Notes: generated by a model from the letters alone, not told the origin. Positions 1-7,025 are shown, counted from the first letter of the stretch. The stretch is DNA of 7,686 nucleotides from an uncultured beta proteobacterium (GCA_903914985.1 CAIWRE010000081.1:1-7686); one strand, 5' to 3'. Numbers and translations are program-made.

Positions 1-1092
1 ATGGGCAGCATCGTGTTGGCCGGGCCCATGTTTGCCCAACTGCGCAGGCAGTACCCGCAGGCGGCTATTCACATCCTGCAGCTCAAGAAAAACCAGGAAG
101 TCTCCAAGCTGCTGCAATTGACCGAGGCGCACCATATGCACAGCCTCGACGACAGCTCCGGTGGTGCGCTGATGGGCGACATTGTGAAAGTCAGCCTGGC
201 CATGCGTAAGCTGGGTCTGGACGCGGTAATTGATTGCGAACTGTTTTCCCGCGTGAGTGCCCTGCTCTCCTTCACCACCGGCGCGCCGGTACGTGTGGGG
301 TTCACCGCCCACACCCAGGAAGGCTTGTATCGGGGCAGCTTCATCAACCACGCGATTCCCTACAACCCGTACCAGCACATCAGTAAGCAATTTTTGTCCT
401 TGGTCGATGCGCTGGACAGTGCGGGTTCCATGCCGCGCAACAAGGCGTCGGCGATTCGTGCATTGCCCGTGGACACCGAGCTCTCGGTGCATTTCAGTGA
501 CGCCGAATTGGCCGCGTACCAGCACAAGGTTCATACCGATCACCCGGTGACCCAGGGGCGTGCGCTGGTGCTGCTGTACGCAGGCGGCGGCATCCTGCCG
601 GAGCGGGCCTGGCCTGCCGCGCATTACGCGCGGGTTGCGCAGGGCCTGTGTGCCGCAGGTTTCGCGGTAGGTCTGATCGGACTCAAAGACGACGCGCCTT
701 TGGCGCGGGAACTGATGGCGCAGATCCAGCATCCGGCCTGCATTGATTTGACGGGTTACACCCGCAGTATCCGGGAGCTACTGATGCTGTTCCACGCCGC
801 CCGTTTGCTGATCACCAACGACGGCGGTCCCGGCCACTTTGCCACCCTCACGCCCATTCAAACCATGGTGTTTTTCGGGCCTGAGACGGGCAAGCTGTAC
901 GGCCCCTTAGGCAAACGCAACCAGGTGCTGGAGTCCGGCATTGCCTGTTCGCCCTGCCTGTCCGCCTACAACCACCGCTTGACCTTTTGCGATGGCGACA
1001 ACCAATGCCTCAAACGCATTGCGCCGGACCCGGTATTGGCAGACGCGCTGGCCTTTTTGCAGCCCGCTCGTGGAACGCAGGTGCCCGCATGA
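1..1092 (+). CDS. Glycosyltransferase family 9 (heptosyltransferase-like), 5'-partial
   Basis: A GT-B glycosyltransferase of the ADP-heptose:LPS heptosyltransferase type (GT9), expected to act at the cytoplasmic face of the inner membrane on LPS core or a related surface glycan. The visible part has 363 residues. It opens inside the N-terminal loop: GSIVLAGP (2-9) followed by LRRQYPQA (14-21) matches the GDxxxxxP...LRxxxP pattern, but the preceding first beta strand (usually of the form FIKxxEMGS) is missing. The ATG at position 1 is therefore probably an internal Met and the gene is cut by the window edge. The C-terminal nucleotide-sugar domain is clear: GGGILPERAWP (195-205), then ITNDGGPGHFATLT (271-284), the hallmark ND(S/G)GP motif. 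The Cys set C316, C319, C330 and C336 (CxxC-x10-C-x5-C) is typical of one GT9 subgroup. The stop overlaps the next start by 4 nt (ATGA). Donor and acceptor sugars cannot be read from the sequence. Confidence 0.9.
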   Translation: MGSIVLAGPMFAQLRRQYPQAAIHILQLKKNQEVSKLLQLTEAHHMHSLDDSSGGALMGDIVKVSLAMRKLGLDAVIDCELFSRVSALLSFTTGAPVRVGFTAHTQEGLYRGSFINHAIPYNPYQHISKQFLSLVDALDSAGSMPRNKASAIRALPVDTELSVHFSDAELAAYQHKVHTDHPVTQGRALVLLYAGGGILPERAWPAAHYARVAQGLCAAGFAVGLIGLKDDAPLARELMAQIQHPACIDLTGYTRSIRELLMLFHAARLLITNDGGPGHFATLTPIQTMVFFGPETGKLYGPLGKRNQVLESGIACSPCLSAYNHRLTFCDGDNQCLKRIAPDPVLADALAFLQPARGTQVPA

Positions 1093-1568
1093 GCGGCTTG
1101 CGGCGGCTCATTCTCTGGGCTCTGGGTTGGATTGAACGCTACCGTTACTTGAAGTTTGGCATTGTTGGCGCCAGCGGTGCGGTCGTGAATCTGGTGGTGC
1201 TGCACTTCGGGCACGAGTACATCTTCAACACCTTTGAAGCAGCGTACCGCAAGCCCTATTTTTCGCTGGCGTTTGCGATTTTGATCGCCACCATCAACAA
1301 CTTCACCTGGAACAGACTGTGGACCTGGCGGGACCGCGTGCAAACGCTGGAAGCCGACGAATCACCCGGGCCCGTGAGCCTTCGCATGCTCGGCGTGGAG
1401 TTCAGTCAGTACGCCACTGCCTGCGCGTTTGGCATCGGCCTGCAGTACGTATTGACCATGCTGCTCTCGGGGGTGATGGACTACCGCCTGGCCAATGTGG
1501 TCGCCATCCTCGCCGCCAGCGTCAGCAATTTTCTGGCCAACGACCGCTGGACCTTTCGCAAGCCCTGA
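1089..1568 (+). CDS. GtrA-family membrane protein (polyprenyl-phosphate sugar flippase-like)
   Basis: A GtrA-like protein of 159 residues, a usual family length, with four predicted membrane helices at about 22-40, 57-72, 108-126 and 134-149. Family signatures are visible: KFGIVGASGAVVNL (22-35) opens helix 1, NNFTWNRLWTW (70-80) follows helix 2, and NFLANDRWTF (147-156) ends helix 4. GtrA members are thought to flip polyprenyl-phosphate-linked sugars across the inner membrane. The ATG at 1089 was chosen because it overlaps the upstream stop (ATGA) and has CAGG 7 nt before it (1078-1081). An in-frame ATG at 987 lies deep inside the GT9 gene and would add a non-family N-terminus. The next gene, a GT39 enzyme, starts 8 nt after the stop, so this flippase probably delivers its sugar donor. 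Family assignment is strong; the carried sugar is unknown. Confidence 0.92.
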   Translation: MSGLRRLILWALGWIERYRYLKFGIVGASGAVVNLVVLHFGHEYIFNTFEAAYRKPYFSLAFAILIATINNFTWNRLWTWRDRVQTLEADESPGPVSLRMLGVEFSQYATACAFGIGLQYVLTMLLSGVMDYRLANVVAILAASVSNFLANDRWTFRKP

Positions 1569-1576
1569 TCCACAGC

Positions 1577-3358
1577 ATGCCGGGCTCCACCACTGCCCCA
1601 CACCGCACCCACTTGCGTGGAATCGCACCCTGGCTGACTCTGCTGCTGTTCGCGGTGGGCTTGTACTTCTTCGGACTGGGCAGTTTCTACGCGCCCACCA
1701 ATGGCGACGAAATGGTCTACATCCACATCGCCCGTCTCACGGCAGAGTCTGGCCATTGGCTGCCGCTGGTGTCGGACCTGGACCACATGCGCAATACCAA
1801 GCCACCCATGCTGTACTGGCAGTCCATCGTCGCAACGGACTGGGGTGCGCACTGGTCGCTGTTTGTGCTTCGCTTGCCCAGTGTGATTTACACCTTGGCC
1901 ACTGCTGCCGCGGTCGCCTGGTTTGCCAAACAGATGCGCGGAAACTGGCGAACCGGCATCCTCGCTGCGGTGATCTACCTGGCGTTTTTCTCCACCTTTC
2001 GCTATGGCCGTGTTTTTCTGACCTCGGCGCCGGAAACGTTTTGGCTGTCGATTCCCGTGGCGCTCGTGCTATGGAGCGAACTTAGGGGCGCCAAATGGGC
2101 CCGGCCTGAAGCAGAGCGTATGCCGCACGCGTTTGCCTGGTTCAGCCTGTTCGGCCTGTGTATAGGCATAGGCCTGCTGTACAAGTCGTTTGCTCTGGTT
2201 GCACCGGCCGCGGCCACACTGTGGTGTGTGCTGCTGGCCAACCAGGTGCCTCGCTGGCGCCCGGTGGGGAGGGTTACAGCTGCAGTCACCTGGAGTGCCT
2301 TACTGGCCCTGGGCGTCTTTGCACTGTGGTTTGTGTTGGACCCCGATCCTGCCGCCGTGTGGCAGGAGTTCGTGGTGGGCGAAAACGCCGGCAAGATGGG
2401 GGGCGGCCTGGGCTACTGGCATGCCGCCCTGTGGGGTGACTATCCCCTGTGGACGCAGCTGCTGGCTTACATGGAGAACGCGGGCTTGCTGCTGCCGGTC
2501 GTGCTGGGTCTGGCGGTTGCCGGAGTGCAAAGGCTGATTCGCGGCCAGACCTGGGTCAGCACGCCACCGGCCCATCGTATTTTGTGGCTGTGGCTGCTGG
2601 TTTGGCTCGCAGTGTTCAGCATCCCCAGCCAGCGATCCGCGCGCTATGTGATTCCGGCCATGCCCGCACTGGCCATTTTGCTGGCACTGCACTGGGAGCG
2701 CATTGCACGCTTCTGGTTTCTGCTGACCGTGCTCATCAGCAGCGCAGCCTTGGTCATCCTGGGACGCATCGCCTGGGTGGTGGGGGAGATGGACATAGCT
2801 TCGCCCTGGACGCGCTGGGTAGCGATGGCCGTGGTGGTGGTGGGGCTTGGGTCAGCGATAGGCGCTATGTTGCGCCGCGAATGGAGCCGCAACGCCACGC
2901 TTCTGGCTTGCTTAAGTGTCTACGCCTGCTTTGGACTGATGGTGGCGCCGCTGGACAGTGCACAAGCCCAGTTTCCGCCCGGCGCGCTGGCGCAGCTAGG
3001 CGCTAAAACGGTGGCCGTGCCCAACGGATTTACCGCGCAGTACGAGCGCTTTCACTTCATCATGCCGGACAGCACTTTGGCACCCTACGACGTCGCAGGG
3101 CGCAGCACCGGCGCCTTGCACCCGGAGATGCCCGACGCACCGCGTCTGGCGTTTTTGTTGGCAAATTTTGACGCGGTTGTGTGGCTTGACGACAACTCAG
3201 CAGCCGCCGCACCGCTGTGTGCGCCGCACTGCAAGGTGCTGGGCTACCGCTGGCATGTCAAAAGCCGCCACAAGCCGGGTGAAGTCACGCTGTCAAACCT
3301 CTGGTACCCCCAGCAATGGCTGTTCGGGCGGGAATGGCTGCTCGCTACCGCGCGCTGA
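1577..3358 (+). CDS. GT39/ArnT-like (PMT superfamily) integral membrane glycosyltransferase
   Basis: A 593-residue GT-C enzyme expected to move a sugar from a polyprenyl-phosphate donor to an acceptor at the periplasmic face of the inner membrane. Helix 1 is at about 17-35. It is followed by the first periplasmic loop with the acidic pair D44-E45 (NGDEMVYIHIA), the typical ESGHWLP stretch (57-63) and KPPMLYW (75-81), the ArnT/GT39 hallmark. FRYGR (141-145), KSFALVAP (203-210) and the SQRSARYVIPAMPAL stretch (351-365) also match the family. About 11-13 helices precede a soluble C-terminal part (roughly 456-593), as in ArnT. The ATG at 1577 was chosen because the N-terminus then leads straight into helix 1; earlier in-frame sequence lies inside gtrA. 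No clear Shine-Dalgarno precedes it, which suggests translational coupling to the GtrA gene. ArnT itself (lipid A aminoarabinose) is possible, but no other arn genes are visible and the acceptor is unknown. Confidence 0.9.
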   Translation: MPGSTTAPHRTHLRGIAPWLTLLLFAVGLYFFGLGSFYAPTNGDEMVYIHIARLTAESGHWLPLVSDLDHMRNTKPPMLYWQSIVATDWGAHWSLFVLRLPSVIYTLATAAAVAWFAKQMRGNWRTGILAAVIYLAFFSTFRYGRVFLTSAPETFWLSIPVALVLWSELRGAKWARPEAERMPHAFAWFSLFGLCIGIGLLYKSFALVAPAAATLWCVLLANQVPRWRPVGRVTAAVTWSALLALGVFALWFVLDPDPAAVWQEFVVGENAGKMGGGLGYWHAALWGDYPLWTQLLAYMENAGLLLPVVLGLAVAGVQRLIRGQTWVSTPPAHRILWLWLLVWLAVFSIPSQRSARYVIPAMPALAILLALHWERIARFWFLLTVLISSAALVILGRIAWVVGEMDIASPWTRWVAMAVVVVGLGSAIGAMLRREWSRNATLLACLSVYACFGLMVAPLDSAQAQFPPGALAQLGAKTVAVPNGFTAQYERFHFIMPDSTLAPYDVAGRSTGALHPEMPDAPRLAFLLANFDAVVWLDDNSAAAAPLCAPHCKVLGYRWHVKSRHKPGEVTLSNLWYPQQWLFGREWLLATAR

Positions 3359-3385
3359 GGCTGCCGCCAGGAAACTCAGCAGCGC
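3350..3385. other. Stem-loop across two convergent stop codons
   Basis: Positions 3350-3359 (GCGCGCTGAG) pair with 3375-3385 (CTCAGCAGCGC) to give a 10-bp stem with one bulged A (3381) and a 15-nt loop. The left arm contains the TGA of the GT39 gene and the right arm the TGA of the opposing membrane-protein gene. Three of the pairs follow automatically from two facing TGA codons; the rest are extra. There is no T-tract on either side, so it is not a classical intrinsic terminator. It could limit read-through in both directions, but this is inferred from structure and position only. Confidence 0.3.
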
Positions 3386-4047
3386 CGCCAAGGTCTGCGC
3401 AGAAGGTACACCAACGCAAACAGCCAGAGCCAGGGGTCTAGAACGGCATCCCACATATTGCCGGTAGGCCATCGCGTCAGAAAAAACACTGCGAGCGCGG
3501 CAAGCAAACCCCGCACAGAGGGTTGGCGCAGACCCTGCTTCCCCGCAACGACCCAAGGCAGCAGTGCAACCATCAGCGCCAGCACGAACGCCAGTGGCGA
3601 AAAGCCCCATTGGTAGATTGAAAAACCGAAGGCAGCGAAGGTGTCCAACAGGAGCAGAACTCCTGCGATGACAGCCAGCAGCGCCCAGGTGATTCCCCAA
3701 AGACTTTCTCCTCGAGCTGGCGCACTGAATGGCGGTGTCCAATGCGCAGGCCTATCCAGCAGCAAGGACAAGGCCAAGAATGCAGCGGTCAGGCTGGGGA
3801 TTTGGAACATCAGCCCCAGCCAATAGCTTGCCCCCCATGGGCCTGGAATCCACGCCCAAAGCGCCAACACCCACGGCAAATATCTCGCCATGCGGGGTAG
3901 TCGGGGCAAGCGGGATGCTAATCCGAGGCCTACAGCTGCCATGACCACGCTCCACAACAGGTGGCGTGCCCAGACCTGACTCTGCGCCGAAGGCATCAAG
4001 GGAGCGTAGTACACGCCCAAAGCAGGCCAAAGATCGGTGATATTCAT
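3376..4047 (-). CDS. Uncharacterised multi-pass membrane protein paired with the BNR protein
   Basis: I do not recognise a characterised family. The product has 223 residues and is strongly hydrophobic, with about six or seven likely membrane segments (near 28-44, 57-70, 75-97, 117-136, 150-167, 178-191 and 202-216). Arginine-rich stretches, RLPRLPRMAR (46-55) between the first two helices and RRPWRR (217-222) at the C-terminus, suggest cytoplasmic sides. A Trp/Asp-rich block, WPTGNMWDAVLDPWLWL (193-209), looks like a conserved functional loop. The ATG at 4047 was chosen because it overlaps the stop of the BNR gene (ATGA), with GGGAG 10 nt upstream (4058-4062). A longer reading from 4140 would only add residues overlapping that gene. 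The 4-nt overlap implies co-expression and perhaps a joint role with the secreted BNR protein. Transport, anchoring or glycan handling are all possible and none is shown. Confidence 0.75.
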   Translation of the reverse strand: MNITDLWPALGVYYAPLMPSAQSQVWARHLLWSVVMAAVGLGLASRLPRLPRMARYLPWVLALWAWIPGPWGASYWLGLMFQIPSLTAAFLALSLLLDRPAHWTPPFSAPARGESLWGITWALLAVIAGVLLLLDTFAAFGFSIYQWGFSPLAFVLALMVALLPWVVAGKQGLRQPSVRGLLAALAVFFLTRWPTGNMWDAVLDPWLWLFALVYLLRRPWRRC

Positions 4048-5204
4048 GGCGCCGCGGCTCCCGACTTCCAGTCGAAACGCCGCCAAGCAATGCTTTTTCG
4101 CCGGTCGGTATAGCTCACCCACAGACTGTTGTCCGCCCACGCCATCGCTGGATAGGAGTACTCGTGCCCTTCTTGGCCCCGCTCCAACTCAATCACTGCA
4201 GACCAGTCGGTGCCGGCGCGGGAAGTGGCCAACGTCAATGCATTGCGGTTCTCCCTGGAGGGGTTGTAGGCCAGCAAATGCATGTCGCCGACGCTCAACG
4301 TTGCAATGCCTGCGTCCGGATTGGGAAGCGCAAGGTCGCCCGTGTCGCGCCAGGTCGCACCACCGTCCACAGTCTCTGAAGCTCGAACTTTTCCATCCCG
4401 GCTGTGGTCGCGCATTAATGCGAGCCAATGCGACGGGCTCAGGGTCAGCAAGGCCGGCTGCAAGGTAAAGGTACGCCTGGAAATACGTGTCATTCCCATG
4501 AAGGCGCCGTTCCGGTCAAAGCGCAGCGCAACCGGTGTCTTGACGCCAAACTCAAAATACGCCGGAATCACCATCCCGCCGTCAGCCAATGGCTGGGGCG
4601 CCGTGCGTACCAAGTAGCTCAAATTCCAGAGCCACGACAAAGGGACGACACCCACCGGCTGAAACTGCAATGCGCCGTCGCCCAAGGGGCTGGATTGCTC
4701 CAAATGAAGGATACGTGCCGCGGCCCACCCACCCAAACCGGTTGCCACGACAAACAAGTGGAGACGTCCACGCGGGTCGAGCCATGCGATCGGATTTCCC
4801 AGGCGTCGAATGCCGGCACCCAAAACACCTGCTGCGACGTGGCGATTGACGACCGTCTCAGGCTCACTCCACGTTTGGCTGCTTCGATTGAAATGGGACG
4901 CGACAATTTCAACATTGGGCGCGCTTTCCCGATCTCCCGCAAACCAAAACACGCTCAGCGCTGAACTATCGGAATCTGGCATGGCCACCAGCGCACTTGC
5001 ATGTGCGGCCAACACTCCGGTCGGCATGGGCACCTTGCCGCGCGCGCGCTCCACCCAGTGCCCGGGCGCGGCATCGATGTCGGGCGGCGCAGTAGCGGCT
5101 GCCTGCATCGACACCTTATCCCTTGCCGAAACCGTCCAAGCCGTTGCGGCTGCAACCAGCAACAACGACACGGCCAGGCGGCCCAGCAAAGGGAGGACAA
5201 TCAT
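4044..5204 (-). CDS. Exported BNR/Asp-box sialidase-like protein (COG4692 type)
   Basis: A 386-residue beta-propeller protein of the BNR_2/predicted-neuraminidase kind. Residues 1-27 form a signal peptide or signal anchor (hydrophobic core about 10-22, possible cleavage after VSA at 27; no lipobox Cys), so it acts in the periplasm or outside. Family marks in order are HASALVAMPD (68-77), WFAGDRE (87-93), NPIAWLDPRGRLHLF (137-151), LVRTAPQPLADGGMVIPAYFE (198-218), one clean Asp-box SETVDGGATW (276-285), a degenerate one, SRAGTDW (328-334), and YSYPAMAW plus SYTDRRKSIAW (349-356, 364-374). No N-terminal FRIP/YRIP motif of true sialidases is seen, so sialic acid hydrolysis should not be assumed. 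The ATG at 5204 is the first possible in-frame ATG, since an in-frame TAA lies at 5214-5216; no Shine-Dalgarno is visible. It overlaps a membrane-protein gene downstream. Confidence 0.85.
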   Translation of the reverse strand: MIVLPLLGRLAVSLLLVAAATAWTVSARDKVSMQAAATAPPDIDAAPGHWVERARGKVPMPTGVLAAHASALVAMPDSDSSALSVFWFAGDRESAPNVEIVASHFNRSSQTWSEPETVVNRHVAAGVLGAGIRRLGNPIAWLDPRGRLHLFVVATGLGGWAAARILHLEQSSPLGDGALQFQPVGVVPLSWLWNLSYLVRTAPQPLADGGMVIPAYFEFGVKTPVALRFDRNGAFMGMTRISRRTFTLQPALLTLSPSHWLALMRDHSRDGKVRASETVDGGATWRDTGDLALPNPDAGIATLSVGDMHLLAYNPSRENRNALTLATSRAGTDWSAVIELERGQEGHEYSYPAMAWADNSLWVSYTDRRKSIAWRRFDWKSGAAAP

Positions 5205-5277
5205 GGTTGGGCATTATCAACCGCGAATGCGATCGATTCATGCCCTTTCAGTTAGCACGTATTTGCAGAGGCGCCCC
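5205..5277. promoter_or_regulatory. Divergent intergenic region between BNR gene and pirin gene
   Basis: These 73 nt must hold the start signals of the leftward BNR operon and probably of the rightward pirin gene. On the minus strand a GATAAT (5213-5218, one mismatch to TATAAT) lies 8 nt before the BNR start. A weak -35-like ATGAAT stands 17 nt upstream of it. If used, transcription would begin almost at the ATG, giving a leaderless message, which fits the missing Shine-Dalgarno. No convincing -10/-35 pair is seen for the pirin gene. Confidence 0.35.
5267..5271 (+). promoter_or_regulatory. Ribosome binding site for pirin gene
   Basis: AGAGG lies 6 nt before the ATG at 5278 and supports that start over the in-frame ATG at 5203. 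Confidence 0.6.
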
Positions 5278-6303
5278 ATGGCTCTTGGATCCAACATTCT
5301 CTCCGTCACCGCTCTCGCAGCGCCCCCGTGGCCCACGATTGATCCGTTTTTATTCTGCGTTCACCACGTGGATGCGTATCCGCGCGGCAATGCCCACATG
5401 GGGCCGGATGCCCCTTTGAACGGACGCAACCTCGGACAGGACTTTGCGGGCAAAGACGGCTGGAGCATGTACCACGGCAAGACAATTCCCGGATTCCCGG
5501 CCCATCCCCACCGGGGTTTTGAAACGGTGACCATCGTGCGCCAAGGACATATCGACCACTCGGACTCGGTCGGCGCCACCGCCCGCTTCGGCCCGGGTGA
5601 TGTGCAGTGGCTCACCGCGGGCAAAGGCATCGTGCACTGTGAGATGTTTCCATTGCGCAATACAGAGACGCCGAACCCGACGGAGCTGTTTCAGATCTGG
5701 CTCAACCTTCCGGCGAAAAACAAAATGGCCGAGCCGCACTTCACCATGTTTTGGGGTGAGAACGTCCAAACTGTTCGCCACACCGACGCCCAGGGACGCA
5801 CAACCGACGTGGTGGTCGTGGCGGGCTCACTGGAAGGCGCGCAAGGCCTGCCACCGCCACCCGACTCCTGGGCAAGCCAAACAGATTCGGACCTGGCCAT
5901 CTTCACCATTCGTATGGCACCCGGCGCCCGCTGGACACTGCCTCCCGCCAACCATGAACGCACGCGCCGCCAGTTGTATTTTTTCAAAGGCCGCTCCATG
6001 GCTTTTGACGGGCAGGATGTTGCTGCGCAATCGGTTGTTGAGGTTCGGGCGCAAAACAGCTTAGAGCTGGTCAACGGCGACCAAGAAGCTGAGATATTGC
6101 TGCTGCAGGGTCGCCCGATCGCGGAGCCGGTGGCGCAATATGGCCCGTTTGTGATGAATACCCAGGCCGAGATTCACCAGGCGTTTGCCGATTACCGCCG
6201 AACTGAATTCGGTGGCTGGCCTTGGGGGGCGAGTGATCCGGTGCATTCGCGCGACAAAGGGCGCTTTGCCCGCCACGCCGACGGACGCGTCGAGGAGCGC
6301 TAG
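5278..6303 (+). CDS. Pirin-family bicupin protein
   Basis: A 341-residue pirin, longer than the common 230-300 residue members. Pirins are Fe-binding bicupins; some show quercetin 2,3-dioxygenase activity and others act as protein partners. The N-terminal cupin carries the metal ligands: H76 and H78 in PAHPHRGFETVTI (74-86), and H120 and E122 in GKGIVHCEMFP (115-125), matching the His-His-His-Glu set of human pirin. The lead-in DPFLFCVHHVDAYP (22-35) and the C-terminal MNTQAEIHQAFADYR block are typical of proteobacterial pirins. The C-terminal cupin (YFFKGRS onward) lacks an obvious ligand set, as in the family. The start at 5278 has AGAGG 6 nt upstream and gives the family-like opening SNILSV. 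An in-frame ATG at 5203 with GGAGG 6 nt upstream would add 25 residues. It is divergent from the BNR gene and convergent on yqjK with a 15-nt gap. The substrate is unknown. Confidence 0.93.
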   Translation: MALGSNILSVTALAAPPWPTIDPFLFCVHHVDAYPRGNAHMGPDAPLNGRNLGQDFAGKDGWSMYHGKTIPGFPAHPHRGFETVTIVRQGHIDHSDSVGATARFGPGDVQWLTAGKGIVHCEMFPLRNTETPNPTELFQIWLNLPAKNKMAEPHFTMFWGENVQTVRHTDAQGRTTDVVVVAGSLEGAQGLPPPPDSWASQTDSDLAIFTIRMAPGARWTLPPANHERTRRQLYFFKGRSMAFDGQDVAAQSVVEVRAQNSLELVNGDQEAEILLLQGRPIAEPVAQYGPFVMNTQAEIHQAFADYRRTEFGGWPWGASDPVHSRDKGRFARHADGRVEER

Positions 6304-6324
6304 CCGCTTACCGCCCTGTTAGCG
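6298..6324. other. Short stem-loop across the pirin and yqjK stop codons
   Basis: CGCTAGC (6298-6304) pairs with GTTAGCG (6318-6324), giving seven pairs with one G-U wobble on the plus-strand transcript and a 13-nt loop. The TAG of the pirin gene and the TAA of the opposing yqjK gene lie within or at the edge of the arms. No T-tract follows in either direction, so a terminator role is only possible, not supported. Confidence 0.2.
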
Positions 6325-6594
6325 TAAAAAGCGACCGACTATCGTCCAAAGTGTCCAGGCGCGACCGATTTTTGACATTGCATTGCGCGGCTTGAAAGCC
6401 AGTGCGGCCGCCGCCAAGGCGGCCACATAAATTGGGTGACGACGCAGCCACAGAACGCCTCTGTGCACGCGGTCCACCTGTTCCAAGGGTGCAACCAACA
6501 TCTGGCTTTGAACCACCAAATCGGTTCGAAGCTGTGCGCTTCTGTGCAGGATGCGCTCCTGGCGCAGCAGCAACGCGGTAGCTTTGGCGCTCAC
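6319..6594 (-). CDS. yqjK: YqjK-like small protein
   Basis: A 91-residue basic protein assigned to the YqjK-like group from its place as third gene after yqjD- and yqjE-like genes and from its shape. A charged, helical N-terminal half (LLLRQERILHRSAQLR, 8-23) is followed by RRHPIYVAALAAAALAFKPR (51-70), a short hydrophobic segment bounded by Arg/Lys. The C-terminal tail is basic and aromatic. No biochemical function is known for the family. The start is GTG at 6594, overlapping the stop of yqjE by 4 nt (GTGA), with a purine-rich GGGGTGAG stretch just upstream. The reading from 6628 in another frame is low-complexity and lacks these features. Sequence similarity is weak in short proteins, so the name rests largely on gene order. 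Confidence 0.75.
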   Translation of the reverse strand: MSAKATALLLRQERILHRSAQLRTDLVVQSQMLVAPLEQVDRVHRGVLWLRRHPIYVAALAAAALAFKPRNAMSKIGRAWTLWTIVGRFLR

Positions 6595-7007
6595 GACTCA
6601 CCCCGGTCCCGCGCCAACTCTTTGGCACTGGCGTGGAACATCCCCATGGGGCTTCGCAGGCGACGGCGCGCTAAGACCACCAAGGCCACGCCACCGGCTA
6701 AAAAGAAGATGGCCAAGCCGGCAGCCGCCGCCAAGCGCCAGCTATCCGGAAACAACAAGATCACGGTTCCGCACAGCAACACCAAGCCCAGGGCGAGAAA
6801 TACCAGCGCCAGCAGCGCCATCACCGCCACATCGAACAAACGGCTTTTTTCCACCTCTAGCTCGGTACCTAGCAGTTCAAGGCGTACCTGCAGGGTCTCC
6901 AAAACGGTTTTCAGCAACTGCTTGAGGGACGCCAGCAGCCCGTCCGGCGCAGCCGCGCGCGGTCCGGAACCCGGGCTGGATGACTCCGTTTTCGTTGACT
7001 CACTCAT
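6591..7007 (-). CDS. yqjE: YqjE-like (DUF1469, phage holin 3_6 family) inner-membrane protein
   Basis: A 138-residue two-helix membrane protein. A Ser/Gly/Pro-rich, disordered N-terminus (1-22) leads into an amphipathic helix (about 24-58, with LLASLKQLLKTVLETLQVRL and LEVEKSRLF). Two membrane helices follow at about 59-85 and 91-113. The basic ARRRLRSP stretch (113-120) and a tail with FHASAKELARDR (124-135) match the family's conserved end. The family is named for holins, but chromosomal members beside yqjD are not lysis genes; their role is unknown and may concern the envelope in stress or stationary phase. The ATG at 7007 has GGAG 10 nt upstream. The gene begins 18 nt after yqjD and overlaps yqjK by 4 nt, so the three are likely one transcript. 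Confidence 0.85.
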   Translation of the reverse strand: MSESTKTESSSPGSGPRAAAPDGLLASLKQLLKTVLETLQVRLELLGTELEVEKSRLFDVAVMALLALVFLALGLVLLCGTVILLFPDSWRLAAAAGLAIFFLAGGVALVVLARRRLRSPMGMFHASAKELARDRGES

Positions 7008-7025
7008 CAGCGTGGAACTCCACGA

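Noticed and set aside
1319..1576. Upstream extension of the GT39 gene through gtrA
   Set aside because: The extra residues are Arg/Ser/Gly-rich, antifamilial in character, and come from another frame of gtrA; the ATG at 1577 leads directly into the first membrane helix.
2398..2403. G6 tract inside the GT39 gene as a phase-variable repeat
   Set aside because: Only six G residues coding Met-Gly-Gly-Gly at a family-like position; too short and easily explained by GC-rich coding.
4044..5204. Calling the BNR protein a true sialidase
   Set aside because: Only one clean Asp-box and no FRIP/YRIP motif are visible; the fold is supported, the activity is not.
4810..5277. Rightward in-frame extension of the pirin gene back to 4810
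   Set aside because: It is antisense to the well-supported BNR gene, and its translation has no resemblance to any pirin N-terminus; an open antisense frame is common in GC-rich DNA.
6591..7007. Holin family hit as evidence for a prophage
   Set aside because: The gene sits in the conserved chromosomal yqjD-yqjE-yqjK order, and no endolysin, spanin or structural phage gene is nearby.
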